Assembly (NCBI RefSeq): GCF_007679495.1
Contig: NZ_VEGP01000009.1
Location: 1-64,000, forward strand
Length of the DNA stretch: 64,000 nucleotides
Direction of reading: 5' to 3'
From: Paenibacillus sp. 32O-W
Lineage (GTDB): Bacteria; Bacillota; Bacilli; Paenibacillales; NBRC-103111
Part shown: positions 19,050 through 28,934 of the stretch, in pieces
Layout of the letters: the number at the start of each line of letters is the position of its first letter
Numbering within the stretch: position 1 is the first letter of the stretch
Notes under the pieces: model-generated
The model's input: only the letters and a program-made list of their open reading frames with translations
Database searches by the model: none
Told to the model about the DNA's origin: nothing
Made by a program: the position numbers and the translations under genes

Positions 19050-19457
19050 TCAGCGAATTTGTTCGGCCAGCCGTTTGATCGTTCTCTCGTGACTTCGGCA
19101 ATATTCGGGATAACGAAGATGAATCGCTTCAAAAAAGTAGGGGGCATAGCTGCAATCGAATAATTCGTGGGGAGTGGAGTAACGTTCGCCGCCTGCTTCG
19201 GTCCAGCCGTTCCATAAATTAAAGGCGAGCCGGCACACTCGAATGGTACTGCCGGTTTGCCAAGGGGCCGAAAGACCTTCGGGCTTAATGCCGCCATTAG
19301 AAAAATCATACAAATCGCAGATATGACTTCTGGTTTCCCGGGAAATGCCCAATGTATAGAAAAGTGCTCGATGGTAGCCGTCTTTACATTTCCTTTCATT
19401 CAGCATCTGAACATAAAATCTCTCGTGTTCCTCATCTCGAAATCGAATCGGATGCAT
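19050..19457 (-). CDS. DUF6075-like protein
   Basis: A 135-aa soluble protein with the pattern F.DEEHERFY...DGYHRALFYTLGI..ETR and WQTGS...RLAFNLWNGW. I associate this with DUF6075, small proteins of unknown function frequent in Firmicutes integrative elements. It sits between the sigma-like gene and the hydrolase gene, all on the minus strand. Biochemical role unknown. Confidence 0.7.
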   Translation of the reverse strand: MHPIRFRDEEHERFYVQMLNERKCKDGYHRALFYTLGISRETRSHICDLYDFSNGGIKPEGLSAPWQTGSTIRVCRLAFNLWNGWTEAGGERYSTPHELFDCSYAPYFFEAIHLRYPEYCRSHERTIKRLAEQIR

Positions 19458-19574
19458 CGTTACAAACCCCTCTCATGGAAAATGAGCGGCTGGTTGCAAC
19501 CAGCCGCTATCTGAGCATGGTCCTCTATATAACAGTTCATTATGGCGGGAAAATCGGACCCTCCGACGAAACGA

Positions 19575-19994
19575 TTACAAGTTTTTGAGCAAGTATTCCA
19601 TTTGTTTCAAGCCTCTTTGGATAGATTTACGAACCGCCCGCTCATCGACATGCTCGGCTCTGGCAATAGCGACTTTGCTCATGCCTAGGAAATAATGGGC
19701 ATAAATCCGTCTGGCAGATTTCACCGGCAATTGGCACATAGCTTCATAAAGTTGCTGCCGTGAAAGTTTGCGCTCGTAATACTCCTCCGGTGAAATCGAA
19801 AGAAATAAAACATGCTGCTCAATCCCGTCGTTGCGATCAAGCGAATAATAGGCCCGATGGCGATACGTTCGCAGCCTGTAGGCGCTTTCTTCCAAGTCGA
19901 AGCGGCGAATTTCATGGGCAACTTCTTCATCTACATCAACCCATACATCCGTCTTAAAAAAAGGATACATATCCCGCAAATTTATCTTTTTCAT
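19575..19994 (-). CDS. Sigma-70 region-4-like ICE regulator
   Basis: A 139-aa protein with a C-terminal helix-turn-helix resembling sigma-70 region 4 (ARRIYAHYFLGMSKVAIARAEHVDERAVRKSI). The N-terminal half is like the short sigma-like proteins of Tn916-family elements (EVAHEIRRFDLEESAYRLRTYRHRAYYSLD). It probably activates transfer or excision genes. The SD GGAGGG sits six bases before the ATG but lies wholly within the 3' arm of a 17-bp RNA hairpin (20001-20038), which should repress translation until opened. Confidence 0.75.
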   Translation of the reverse strand: MKKINLRDMYPFFKTDVWVDVDEEVAHEIRRFDLEESAYRLRTYRHRAYYSLDRNDGIEQHVLFLSISPEEYYERKLSRQQLYEAMCQLPVKSARRIYAHYFLGMSKVAIARAEHVDERAVRKSIQRGLKQMEYLLKNL

Positions 19995-20000
19995 TCAAGT

Positions 20001-20038
20001 CCCTCCATTTTGGTTTGTTGGCAAACCAAAACAGAGGG
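20001..20038 (-). promoter_or_regulatory. RNA hairpin sequestering the ribosome site of the sigma-like gene
   Basis: On the minus strand the RNA arms CCCUCUGUUUUGGUUUG and CAAACCAAAAUGGAGGG pair over all 17 positions around a CCAA loop. Two of the pairs are U-G and G-U wobbles. The same repeat read on the plus strand gives two A-C mismatches, so the perfect stem exists only in the RNA of the gene it precedes. The 3' arm ends in the SD GGAGGG, six bases before the ATG at 19994. Confidence 0.75.
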
Positions 20039-20441
20039 GGGAGAGCGACAGCCAACGTTCCATTTCAAACGTTTGTTTATTTTTCGTGAAAAACAAAAAA
20101 GACCTTGCCGCAGAGCATGCCAACACTCCATTGCGACTAAGTCTGAAAATGATATCCATCGTTGATGTGTTAGAAACCGTACTAGTAGGACAGACACATA
20201 AAGAGACCGCTGCCTGACATTGCAGGCATCTGAGAGCACATAATATCAGCTCCATCTCACATGGCAACACCGCTGCGAGAAGAAAGATAGTCTGTTTTTA
20301 TGTTGGTGCTGTCATACGTTTTTTGTCCAAACGCTCCTTTTCATCTCGAACTCAGCCGGTTATAGGTCATTTGTTCGATGAAATTGAACTTACAAAACGA
20401 CATTTTTTGGCGCCGTGCATAAACTCCTTTCAAAAGGGGAC
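20039..20441. other. Intergenic region between hydrolase and sigma-like genes
   Basis: About 400 bp with no open frame I can support. It must hold the promoter of the sigma-like operon on the minus strand and the 3' end of the alpha/beta hydrolase transcript. No clear terminator or promoter pair stood out. It may be one boundary of the potassium cargo segment. Confidence 0.4.
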
Positions 20442-21269
20442 TTAATACCCTTGCATATAATTGTTAGCACCTTTGTTCAAATGATTATCCTCTAAAAAGC
20501 ATTGGACAATCTCATTAAATCGTTGTGGTTGGCACAAGTTGCTTGGGTTACAGGAATCTTCAATGACTTGTAAACGAGCATTGGACAACAGCCCTGCAGT
20601 TTCATTCATTTGCCTGATAACTGGATAGGAATGGTCCCCCGCAATACAAAGCGCGGGCACTTTAATTTGCGGCAAGAACGGGGTGAAATCAATCCCCCTG
20701 ACCGCCAGACGCTGTTTATACCATTCTCCAGATCTTTTTTGCAGCATTCCTTTTCGAATTGCACGATAAGCCAAGTCCCACTTATAATAAGTGATCTTCA
20801 TCGAGCGTAAAAAGAATTCACCTGGCAAATAATACGAGAGCGAACTGATGAGATCGATCATGGAGACGAATTTGCCAATCATAGTTGTCCTGACATTTAT
20901 ACTCAAGCAGTCTGAAATCACGATTGCGCTTACTTGGTTTGGATACAAATTCGAGAATTTCTGAGCAATGATTCCACCATAGGAAACGCCAACAATTACA
21001 GCTTTTTTAATTCCCAAATACCCCAGGAGGAGACTTAGATCCTCACACTGGGTTTCTATAACTCTTCCAACCGGAACTTTCAAATTTCCAGACTGTCCGT
21101 TTCCTCTCAGATCAAGGAACACAGTTTGATACGATTGTTTAAAATAATTTTTTTGAATTTCAAACATTTCATGTGTTAGTCCAAGACTATGAATAAAGAC
21201 GAGGGATGTTCCTTGACCACAAACTTCATAATATAGCGAAGTTCCATTCACTTTCCAAAGTGGCAACAT
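20442..21269 (-). CDS. Alpha/beta hydrolase with altered catalytic His
   Basis: A 275-aa alpha/beta-hydrolase-fold protein. The oxyanion and strand motifs (LVFIHSLGLTHEMF, VFLDLRGNGQSG) and the nucleophile elbow GVSYGG (Ser about 96) are clear, and the acid lies in AGDHSYP. Where the family usually has GHxxxxEQP, the sequence reads DSCNPSNLCQPQRF, so the catalytic His appears to be Asn. It may be inactive or bind a ligand only, as in strigolactone- or KAI2-type receptors, although those keep the triad. ATG at 21269 follows AAAGGAG. It is downstream of the KdpD-like gene on the same strand. Substrate unknown. Confidence 0.8.
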   Translation of the reverse strand: MLPLWKVNGTSLYYEVCGQGTSLVFIHSLGLTHEMFEIQKNYFKQSYQTVFLDLRGNGQSGNLKVPVGRVIETQCEDLSLLLGYLGIKKAVIVGVSYGGIIAQKFSNLYPNQVSAIVISDCLSINVRTTMIGKFVSMIDLISSLSYYLPGEFFLRSMKITYYKWDLAYRAIRKGMLQKRSGEWYKQRLAVRGIDFTPFLPQIKVPALCIAGDHSYPVIRQMNETAGLLSNARLQVIEDSCNPSNLCQPQRFNEIVQCFLEDNHLNKGANNYMQGY

Positions 21270-21358
21270 TCCCAACTCCTTTTCGTTAACATCTATTAAC
21301 TTTTTTCCATTAACTATCTGCTAAAACGTAATTATTTTTCATGAGACGACAAGCTATG

Positions 21359-23695
21359 TTACCCTTCATCTTGATAATAGCAAGCCTCAATATCCGCAAT
21401 CACCAACACATCCATATGGCGTCCATAACGCAGAATCGGCCTGATTACGGATCGTTTCCATATTTTTTCCCACAAGGTCCGCTTCGATTGCCCGACAATC
21501 ATCTGCGTACTTTGGATATCGTTGGCTTTATTCAGCAAAAGGTATGGAATCTGCCTTCGGCTCCGGGCAAACAGCATCATAAACTTACCGCCCAACCGCG
21601 CTGTCAAGTCTTCCAGCACTTTGATGCGTTTTTTCAACTCATCAGCAACCTCAGCATGATCGTGAACATACGTTACAACCCAGTCAGCCTTCAAACGATA
21701 AGCAATTCGAAACCCCCGCCTGATTAAGCGCTCAGCATTGGTGCTTAATGTTACCCCGACGAAGACCGTCTCCTGCTTTCTCCAAGGTCCGCGAAGCGAA
21801 TCGTTTCTTTCCCAGGCTTCCAATCGTTCGTCCACATCGTCAGCGATTTCCCGTAGCGCCAATTCACGCAAAGCAATCAAATTGCCCGTTCGGAAGAAAT
21901 GATTCAAGGCCTGATCCACTTTATCTAGCGCATAGATTTTTCCTTCCCGCATTCGTTGCTGCAGCGTTTTTGGATCGACATCAATGAGCTCGACTTCATC
22001 GGCCATGCGCAACACGTGGTCGGGGAGGGTTTCCCGAACTCGCACGCCGGTAATCTGTTCAACCGCATCGTTCAAACTTTCCAAATGCTGTACGTTCATC
22101 GTCGAAATAACGGAAATGCCTGCGTTCAAAATGTCTACAATATCTTCGAATCTTTTTTTGTTTTTACTGCCGGGCACGTTCGTATGTGCCAGTTCATCCA
22201 CGAGTACGACTTCCGGATTGCGGCGAATGATGGACTGGACGTCCAGTTCTTCCAGATTCGCTCCACGATACTCCAACTTCGCCCGCGGGATCGTTTGCAG
22301 CGAACCGACTTGCGCTAACGTTTCTTTTCGTCCATGCGTTTCGAGAAGTCCAATGACGACGTCAATGCCTTTCTTCTGCAAATCGTTCCCCTCGCGAAGC
22401 ATCGCATACGTTTTCCCGACCCCGGGGGCGGCGCCGATGAGCACCTTGAATCGTCCTCTCCGGATTTCCCCTATTTTTCGCTCCACTTCCTGATCGCTTA
22501 GCCTGCGGTAGCGATCATCCGACCGACCTTCCGTCAGCATTTTGGTCGGCAGTATCCGCTCTCCTTCCTTTTCAGCACGATCCGCAACGAAGTAGATATC
22601 CGTATGTCTCGATTTTTTAAGGATGCCGTTTGTAATCGATCCCCGCCACAGCTCCTGCCAGCGATTTAGCTTGGAATGGCCGAGTACAATTCTCGTTACC
22701 TGATGCAAGGTTGCGTAACGAGCCAACATGCCGGGAAGCTTCCGTCTACTTGCCAAGGTGAGTTCTTCGAATTTAGCTCCTATTTTATCGGCCAATTTCA
22801 AGAGGGAACGCTTAAATGCAGTTGCTTCGCGAGACAGCATTTTTTTCGGATGGACAAATGTGACGATCATCAAATCTCCACCCAAGCGTTTGGCAATTTG
22901 TTGGCCGCGGCGGACATGAATGGAACCGTTCCAATGGTATTGCGCCGAGACGAGAATGCGTTCCGCTGCTCCGGAAGGCCCGGTTAAACCTTGCTCCATG
23001 CGGTATTTTTCGAGGGAATCGTTCACATCTTCCGCCACTAGCCGCAAAGCCAGCTCCCGTAATTTTCCGATGTTGCTTCGCTCAAACAACATGGGCGAGG
23101 AGTCACCGTTGACATGCCCCTCCTCCAGCCGTTTCAGTATCGTTTCCGGCGATACGTCGATCAATTGGACTTCATCCGCCATCTCCAATGTGTTTGCCGG
23201 GACGGTTTCCTCCACCACGACACCGGTCCATTTTCTCGCCAGTTCCGTCGCGCCGTCGAGTTCGTACACGTTGACGGTTGTGATTACGCTGATGCCATGA
23301 TTCAGCAAAAATTGGATGTCATCCAGACGTGTCGGAAACTGTGCTCCTTCCCGATTGCGATGGGCAAGCCCGTCAACTAATACCACTTCCGGATTGCGTT
23401 TGACCAGCGCCTCGAGGTTCAAGTCCTTACGCTCCATTCCATCCTTGATCCAGTGAATGCTGGGTACACGTTCCAAGTCTCCGAGTTGCTCCACCGTTTC
23501 CGGCCGCTGTCTTGTCGAAACCGCACAAATGACGACATCGATTCCCTGCTGCTTCAAATGCTGACCTTCCTGAAGCATGTGGTACGTTTTACCCGAACCG
23601 CTGACCGCGCCGATATAGATTTTGAGCCGACCACGGTGCAGCTTGGAAATGGAGTACAGGATTTCTTCCGGCGTCTTCCTGCGAAAACTTCCCAC
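21359..23695 (-). CDS. kdpD: Tandem KdpD sensor protein without histidine kinase
   Basis: A 778-aa protein made of two consecutive copies of the KdpD N-terminal module (KdpD P-loop domain plus universal-stress-protein domain) and nothing else. Copy 1 (about 1-380) has a Walker A-like GAVSGSGKTY but a degraded second motif (VDGLAHRN). Copy 2 (about 395-778) has the standard GAAPGVGKTYAMLREG and VDELAHTNVPGSKNKKR. No transmembrane, DHp or ATPase kinase domain is present; those are in a separate gene at 29584. In Staphylococcus the KdpD USP domain binds c-di-AMP. GTG at 23695, preceded by AAGGGGGG, is the likely start. It is the last gene of the kdp operon. Confidence 0.88.
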   Translation of the reverse strand: MGSFRRKTPEEILYSISKLHRGRLKIYIGAVSGSGKTYHMLQEGQHLKQQGIDVVICAVSTRQRPETVEQLGDLERVPSIHWIKDGMERKDLNLEALVKRNPEVVLVDGLAHRNREGAQFPTRLDDIQFLLNHGISVITTVNVYELDGATELARKWTGVVVEETVPANTLEMADEVQLIDVSPETILKRLEEGHVNGDSSPMLFERSNIGKLRELALRLVAEDVNDSLEKYRMEQGLTGPSGAAERILVSAQYHWNGSIHVRRGQQIAKRLGGDLMIVTFVHPKKMLSREATAFKRSLLKLADKIGAKFEELTLASRRKLPGMLARYATLHQVTRIVLGHSKLNRWQELWRGSITNGILKKSRHTDIYFVADRAEKEGERILPTKMLTEGRSDDRYRRLSDQEVERKIGEIRRGRFKVLIGAAPGVGKTYAMLREGNDLQKKGIDVVIGLLETHGRKETLAQVGSLQTIPRAKLEYRGANLEELDVQSIIRRNPEVVLVDELAHTNVPGSKNKKRFEDIVDILNAGISVISTMNVQHLESLNDAVEQITGVRVRETLPDHVLRMADEVELIDVDPKTLQQRMREGKIYALDKVDQALNHFFRTGNLIALRELALREIADDVDERLEAWERNDSLRGPWRKQETVFVGVTLSTNAERLIRRGFRIAYRLKADWVVTYVHDHAEVADELKKRIKVLEDLTARLGGKFMMLFARSRRQIPYLLLNKANDIQSTQMIVGQSKRTLWEKIWKRSVIRPILRYGRHMDVLVIADIEACYYQDEG

Positions 23696-23782
23696 TCTTG
23701 TTCCCCCCTTGCGCAAGCTCTTTACTAAAATGCGATAACCCCGCCTATTTGGCCATAGGCAGGGCTCGCAGATGATATTTAA

Positions 23783-24391
23783 CTATTTCATAAGTTCGCG
23801 CAGCGCGATGTTCAATTTCAACACATTGACTCTTGGATCCCCGAAAATCCCCAAATCCCGTCCTTCGGTATGTTCTTGTACCAGTTTCTCGAGCTCGCTC
23901 GAAGACAAACCGGTCAACTTGCTGATACGCGGAATTTGCACGTTGGCGGATTCTGGCGTAATATGGGGATCCAGCCCTGAACCGGAGTTCGTGATCAAGG
24001 CAATCGGCAATTGGCTAACAGGAACGTCCGGATTGTTTGCCTTCCACGCTTCAACGGATTCCTCCGTCCTTTTCAGCAAGTCCGGGTTCGATGGCCCGTA
24101 ATTGTTGGAACCGGAGGCTTCCGCTTTGTATTCAATGCTGGAGACCCGGCCTTGAAAATATTTTGGATCGGTAAAGTTTTGCCCGATTAATTCGGAACCG
24201 ATGATTTCTCCGCTGCTGCTTTTGATCAAACTGCCGTTAGCCTGATCTGACATCAAAAGTTGCGCGATGCCGGTGCAAACGAGCGGATACACAATTCCGC
24301 ATAGCAATATGAACAACAAACTGAGCCGAATCATGGAAAACAAGTAAGATCCGCGGGAAAGTCCCTGAAAATGCTGCTCTGAATGATTCAT
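23783..24391 (-). CDS. kdpC: Potassium-transporting ATPase subunit KdpC
   Basis: The 202-aa small subunit of the KdpFABC high-affinity K+ pump, which stabilises KdpB-KdpA coupling. One N-terminal membrane helix ([20 protein letters not shown]), then the family block [20 protein letters not shown] and the C-terminal [11 protein letters not shown]. Length is normal. It follows kdpB by 32 bp. A G/C-rich hairpin at 23738-23766 between kdpC and the KdpD-like gene lacks a T-run and may only modulate read-through. Confidence 0.95.
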   Translation of the reverse strand: MNHSEQHFQGLSRGSYLFSMIRLSLLFILLCGIVYPLVCTGIAQLLMSDQANGSLIKSSSGEIIGSELIGQNFTDPKYFQGRVSSIEYKAEASGSNNYGPSNPDLLKRTEESVEAWKANNPDVPVSQLPIALITNSGSGLDPHITPESANVQIPRISKLTGLSSSELEKLVQEHTEGRDLGIFGDPRVNVLKLNIALRELMK

Positions 24392-24423
24392 TCCATTTCA
24401 ATCCTCTCTGTATTCCGTTTCAA

Positions 24424-26454
24424 CTACACCCATAAGTGAACGACCATGTCGATCAATTTAATCCCGACGAACGGCGCGATGACTCCGCCCAATCCATAAA
24501 TAAGCAGGTTCCGGCTGAGCAATTGGGCGGAACTCATCGGTTTGTAGGCAACGCCCTTCATGGCCAACGGAATAAGCAACGGGATAATGATCGCATTAAA
24601 CACAAGCGCCGACAAAATGGCCGACATTGGTGATCCGAGTCCCATTACATTCAATACGTTCATTTCCGGAATCGCCTGCATGAACATGGCCGGGATAATG
24701 GCAAAATATTTGGCGATGTCGTTCGCCACGCTGAAGGTGGTCAGAGCGCCGCGCGTCATTAGCAGTTGCTTGCCGATCGCTACGACTTCAATGATCTTCG
24801 ACGGATCGGAGTCAAGATCGACCATGTTGGCCGCTTCCTTGGCTGCCGTCGTGCCGCTGTTCATCGCAAGCCCAACGTCCGCCTGCGCCAGCGCAGGGGC
24901 ATCGTTCGTTCCGTCACCCGTCATGGCCACCAGCTTGCCGGCCGCCTGTTCCCGCTTGATCACGGCAATTTTGTCTTCCGGTTTGCTTTCGGCGATAAAG
25001 TCATCCACACCGGCCTCGCGTGCGATCGTCGCTGCTGTCAGCGGATTGTCTCCTGTACACATGATCGTTTTGATTCCCATTTTTCGCAGCTGATCGAAAC
25101 GCTCCCGCATGCCGGGCTTCACCGTATCCTTCAAATAAATGAGTCCGTAAATTCGATTGTCGACGGCAACGGCGAGCGGTGTTCCGCCCTCCGATGCGAT
25201 TGCGTTCCCTTTTTGGTCCAAATCGGCGGGAATCACTCCCCCCTTTGCGCTAACCCAAGCCTTGACCGCGTCAACCGCGCCTTTGCGAACTTTGCGTCCG
25301 TCCGGTAAATCGATTCCGCTCATGCGAGTTTCCGCTTTAAATTCAATGAACTCCGCGCCTTCGACCGCATTTGCCGGATACGAATACCCTTCTTTTTTCA
25401 TGAGTTCGAGTACGGATCGGCCTTCGGGTGTTTCATCCTTCACCGAACTGACGGCCGCCCATTCGGCTACCGTCTCCACGGATTCATCCCCAACGGCGAT
25501 GAACTCACTGGCCATCCGGTTCCCGAACGTGATCGTACCGGTTTTGTCCAAGATCATCGTATCGATGTCGCCTGCCGCTTCAACCGCTTTTCCCGACATG
25601 GCCATTACATTGAAACGGGTCACACGGTCCATCCCGGCAATGCCGATCGCGGATAATAAACCGCCGATCGTCGTTGGGATGAGACACACGAGCAGCGCGA
25701 TCAAAACGGGAATCTCCAGTTTAATCCCAAGATAGTCGGCCATCGGGGCCAAAGTCACTACTACGATCAGGAAAATCAGCGTTAGGCTGACAAGCAGGGT
25801 ATTCAACGCGATTTCGTTCGGCGTTTTCTGCCTCTTCGCGCCTTCGACCAGTGCGATCATGCGATCGATGAACGATTCTCCAGGGTCGTTTGTAATCCGT
25901 ACGGTAATCTGGTCGCTAACGACCCGTGTGCCGCCGGTCACAGAGCTGAAATCGCCGCCGGCTTCTTTAATAACGGGAGCGGATTCTCCGGTAATGGCTG
26001 ATTCGTCCACGGAAGCCAAACCCTCAATGACCTCTCCGTCACCCGGAATCATTTCCCCTTGCGAGACAATCACAACATCGCCTTTGCGCAGTTCCGTGGA
26101 CGGAATCACCTTCACACTGTTGCCGATTACTTTATTGGCCATGATTTCTTTTTTCGTCTTCTTCAGCGTGTCAGCCTGCGCTTTCCCTCTGCCTTCAGCC
26201 AATGCCTCGGCGAAGTTGGCGAACAGTAAGGTAAATAGCAGAATCAGAAAAACCGCCAGATTAAATCCACCTCGTCCTTGGGTACCGAAGTAGCCCGGAA
26301 ACAGCGTCATCAACAACACAACGAACGTTCCTGCTTCGACGACGAACATGACCGGATTTTTCATCATGACAACCGGATTTAATTTGATAAAACTGTCCAT
26401 GATCGCCTTTTTTACGATCTCGGCGGACAACATGTTTTTTTGTTTCGTATTCAT
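24424..26454 (-). CDS. kdpB: Potassium-transporting P-type ATPase subunit KdpB
   Basis: The 676-aa catalytic subunit of the Kdp pump. P-type ATPase motifs are complete: ITGES in the actuator domain, [11 protein letters not shown] with the phosphorylated Asp, and [18 protein letters not shown] in the hinge. Membrane helices occur near residues 35-80, 215-270 and 570-676. It starts 13 bases after kdpA stops, with AGAGGTG before the ATG. Full length, no damage. Confidence 0.97.
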   Translation of the reverse strand: MNTKQKNMLSAEIVKKAIMDSFIKLNPVVMMKNPVMFVVEAGTFVVLLMTLFPGYFGTQGRGGFNLAVFLILLFTLLFANFAEALAEGRGKAQADTLKKTKKEIMANKVIGNSVKVIPSTELRKGDVVIVSQGEMIPGDGEVIEGLASVDESAITGESAPVIKEAGGDFSSVTGGTRVVSDQITVRITNDPGESFIDRMIALVEGAKRQKTPNEIALNTLLVSLTLIFLIVVVTLAPMADYLGIKLEIPVLIALLVCLIPTTIGGLLSAIGIAGMDRVTRFNVMAMSGKAVEAAGDIDTMILDKTGTITFGNRMASEFIAVGDESVETVAEWAAVSSVKDETPEGRSVLELMKKEGYSYPANAVEGAEFIEFKAETRMSGIDLPDGRKVRKGAVDAVKAWVSAKGGVIPADLDQKGNAIASEGGTPLAVAVDNRIYGLIYLKDTVKPGMRERFDQLRKMGIKTIMCTGDNPLTAATIAREAGVDDFIAESKPEDKIAVIKREQAAGKLVAMTGDGTNDAPALAQADVGLAMNSGTTAAKEAANMVDLDSDPSKIIEVVAIGKQLLMTRGALTTFSVANDIAKYFAIIPAMFMQAIPEMNVLNVMGLGSPMSAILSALVFNAIIIPLLIPLAMKGVAYKPMSSAQLLSRNLLIYGLGGVIAPFVGIKLIDMVVHLWV

Positions 26455-26467
26455 GATCTCACCTCTT

Positions 26468-28150
26468 CTATTTCAGGAGCGTCAAATGCTCTGCGATCGG
26501 ACCCAGAACAAGGGCGGGCAAAAAGGTCAAAGCTCCGATAATCAGTACGGTACCGACGAGAATACCCGCAAATAATTTGGTGTCCGTGCGGAACGTTCCG
26601 ATCGTTTCAGGCACCCATTGTTTCGCCGCCAGGGAACCGGCTACGCCGAGCAGTGCCACAATAGAAATGTAACGTCCGAACAGCATGACAAGTCCCGTAG
26701 AAACGTTCCAGAACGTCGTATTGTCGCCCAAACCTTCGAAGCCGGAACCGTTGTTCGCGGCGGAAGACGTATATTCATACAGTACCTGCGAGATGCCATG
26801 GAAGCCGGGATTGCTGATGGCCCCTTTCCCCAAATCCGTCAAAAAGGCGATTGCCGAGGGCGCCAAAATAATAAGCGGGTGAGCTAAAATAGCGATGGCG
26901 ACTAGTTTCATTTCCCGGGCTTCGATTTTGCGCCCCATGAATTCCGGCGTACGGCCAACCATTAGTCCGCAAAGGAAGACGCCCAATATCGCATACATAA
27001 GCATGTTGACCAGCCCGACGCCGTCACCGCCGAATACACAGTTCAGCATCATTTGCGAAAGCGGCACCAGACCACCCAGCGGCGTCAAGGTATCATGCAT
27101 ATTATTGACCGTACCTGTTGTCGCCGCGGTCGTAACCGTTGTAAACAAGGCCGACTGCGCTATCCCGAACCGGACTTCCTTACCTTCCATGCTTCCTTGC
27201 GAAGCGTCGATTCCGAGCGCATTCAGTGCCGGGTTCCCCCGCAGTTCCGACGTGTACACAACCGAGAGGAAGGCGACAAACAAGATAAGCATCGCGCTGA
27301 AGATCACCCAGCCTTGTTTTTGATTTCGCGCGAATCTGCCGAATGTATACGTCAATGCGGCCGGAATACACCACATCGACAGCATTTCAATCACGTTCGT
27401 GAGCGGACTCGGATTTTCAAACGGATGCGATGAATTGACACCGAAAAATCCGCCCCCATTCGTTCCCAGGTGCTTGATCGATACGAGGGAAGCCACCGGA
27501 CCGATTGCAATTAGCTGTGTCTCGCCTTCAATCGTTGTCGCTTGAACGGTCGGACTAAGCGTTTGCGGCACCTTTAAAGCCACCAGCGCCAGCGTCACGA
27601 TGATCGCCATCGGGATAAGCAAACGGGTGTGCGCTTTGACAAAATCGGTGAAGAAGTTGCCGAGCGTTTTCCCTTTGCTTGTCAAACCGCGAATGAACGC
27701 GATCGCTACGACGATGCCGGATGCCGCTGATGTAAACATCATCATCATAATAACAGCCATTTGCGAGAAATAGGACAATCCTGTTTCGCCGCTGTAATGC
27801 TGCAAGTTCGTATTCGTCATGAAGCTGATGACCGTATTGAAAGAAAGCGTTGACTCCATGTTATCGATGCCGTTCGGGTTGATCGGCAGCCATTTCTGGA
27901 TGCGTAAAATCAAATAACTGACCGCCACCAAAATAACGTTGGTCAATATCAAGCTGAGCGTGTATCGTTTCCAGTTCATTTCGGCGCGGTTTTTCAAACC
28001 GGTCAGCCCGTAGATCAACCTTTCAATCGGCCCGAATACTTTGTCGGTCCGGTTGGGTTGATTGGAAAACACATGAAAGATGTATGTCCCCAAAGGTTTG
28101 ACCAACAAGACTAAAATCAGAATGACCGCTGCCAGTTGCAAAATGGCCAT
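26468..28150 (-). CDS. kdpA: Potassium-transporting ATPase subunit KdpA
   Basis: The 560-aa K+-binding channel subunit of the Kdp pump, with about ten membrane helices and four selectivity-filter-like loops, among them [13 protein letters not shown] and [20 protein letters not shown]. Related to KtrB/TrkH channels. The start has GGAGGG nine bases upstream. It lies between kdpF and kdpB in the usual operon order. Confidence 0.97.
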   Translation of the reverse strand: MAILQLAAVILILVLLVKPLGTYIFHVFSNQPNRTDKVFGPIERLIYGLTGLKNRAEMNWKRYTLSLILTNVILVAVSYLILRIQKWLPINPNGIDNMESTLSFNTVISFMTNTNLQHYSGETGLSYFSQMAVIMMMMFTSAASGIVVAIAFIRGLTSKGKTLGNFFTDFVKAHTRLLIPMAIIVTLALVALKVPQTLSPTVQATTIEGETQLIAIGPVASLVSIKHLGTNGGGFFGVNSSHPFENPSPLTNVIEMLSMWCIPAALTYTFGRFARNQKQGWVIFSAMLILFVAFLSVVYTSELRGNPALNALGIDASQGSMEGKEVRFGIAQSALFTTVTTAATTGTVNNMHDTLTPLGGLVPLSQMMLNCVFGGDGVGLVNMLMYAILGVFLCGLMVGRTPEFMGRKIEAREMKLVAIAILAHPLIILAPSAIAFLTDLGKGAISNPGFHGISQVLYEYTSSAANNGSGFEGLGDNTTFWNVSTGLVMLFGRYISIVALLGVAGSLAAKQWVPETIGTFRTDTKLFAGILVGTVLIIGALTFLPALVLGPIAEHLTLLK

Positions 28151-28181
28151 TTCATGCCCTCCTCAAACATTTACAGATCCA

Positions 28182-28259
28182 TTAAAATTTTTCGGGATTC
28201 ACCAAAGCAAAAACGAGATATAAAAAAATCAAAACTGTAAAAACAGTTACTATAATCAT
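28182..28259 (-). CDS. kdpF: KdpF small subunit
   Basis: A 25-aa single-helix peptide, MIIVTVFTVLIFLYLVFALV followed by NPEKF, matching KdpF in size, hydrophobicity and C-terminal N-x-E-x-F. KdpF lies in the membrane alongside KdpA and stabilises the complex. Its SD (GGGGGGAG) is inside the end of the upstream 36-aa gene, whose stop overlaps the kdpF ATG as ATGA. Confidence 0.9.
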   Translation of the reverse strand: MIIVTVFTVLIFLYLVFALVNPEKF

Positions 28260-28366
28260 GAGCGTTCTCCCCCCGATTCACCTGCAACTCGTCCGCACCA
28301 AGCTAAAAATAAGCAAAACAATCCATATACGCCACCTAGTGTCAATATCATCGCGATATCCATCAT
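28256..28366 (-). CDS. Small membrane protein upstream of kdpF
   Basis: A 36-aa peptide: one hydrophobic helix (MILTLGGVYGLFCLFLAW) and a short polar tail (CGRVAGESGGERS). The ATG has GGGAGGG ten bases upstream, and the stop overlaps the kdpF start. Similar unnamed short membrane proteins precede kdpF in other Bacillales kdp operons as I recall. Its position and coupling suggest an extra small Kdp subunit or assembly factor; this is inference. Confidence 0.75.
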   Translation of the reverse strand: MMDIAMILTLGGVYGLFCLFLAWCGRVAGESGGERS

Positions 28367-28420
28367 GATCGATCAACCCTCCCTTCAAGCATGTGTCCGG
28401 TACGTTTGCCTGATATGGAT

Positions 28421-28828
28421 TCATCCTTCGTTATCAAGCAGAAACGAAACATCATCGCTGCGGGTGTGAATGACATAGCTAGCGCCAAGTCCTTTGTAGA
28501 TGAGTCTTGCATTGCTGCTGCCGGTAACGACATAGATCGGCTTGCCTGTCCAGGATCGGCAGATCTGAATGTATCGGCAGATCAAGGGCAAACTTGACTC
28601 AAACAAGAACACCTTCCCTACCGGCAACTCTGGAATGAGCCAGGTTTCCCGGTCTACAGTATCGACCATTAAGATGTGCTTGACGCCCAAATGTGTCAAT
28701 CTCGACTTCTCTGTTTCATTATTGGTAATCGCTGCATAAGGTATTCCTTTGATTCGCAACGCTTTAATAAACTGCTCCCCGGTTTTGTTGGGCGCAGAGA
28801 CGAGTACAAACTCATCTTGAGCTTCCAT
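28421..28828 (-). CDS. Rossmann-like protein, first gene of the kdp operon
   Basis: A 135-aa protein with alternating strand-helix pattern: FVLVSAPNKTGEQFIKALR, AAITNNETEKSRLTHLGVKH, IYVVTGSSNARLIYKGLGA. It looks like a Rossmann or oxidoreductase-like half domain, but the usual GxGxxG is absent. ATG at 28828 follows GGAGGAG; the frame extends 33 bases upstream without a ribosome site. It is the first gene after the tandem c-di-AMP riboswitches and their terminator, so it shares control with kdp. Function unknown; a role in K+ or c-di-AMP sensing is possible from position only. Confidence 0.65.
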   Translation of the reverse strand: MEAQDEFVLVSAPNKTGEQFIKALRIKGIPYAAITNNETEKSRLTHLGVKHILMVDTVDRETWLIPELPVGKVFLFESSLPLICRYIQICRSWTGKPIYVVTGSSNARLIYKGLGASYVIHTRSDDVSFLLDNEG

Positions 28829-28857
28829 AGCCAATCTCCTCCATCCTGGTACAGGCA

Positions 28858-28905
28858 ACAAAAAAGAAGCTTTCGGAAGAGGAACTCTTCGTCAGCTTCT
28901 TAGGC
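28858..28905 (-). terminator. Terminator of the kdp riboswitch expression platform
   Basis: On the minus strand, AAGAAGCT...GAAGAG-TTC-CTCTTC...AAAGCTTCTT folds into a two-part stem followed by TTTTTT. It lies between the proximal c-di-AMP aptamer and the first gene of the kdp operon. This is the normal place for a switch that ends transcription when c-di-AMP is bound. Confidence 0.85.
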
Positions 28906-28934
28906 ACTAGAAAAACGTGTCTAATGACGACAAT

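Noticed and set aside
23738-23766. Hairpin between kdpC and the KdpD-like gene as a terminator
   Set aside because: The stem CTGCCTAT/ATAGGCGG is clear but no T-run follows on the minus strand.
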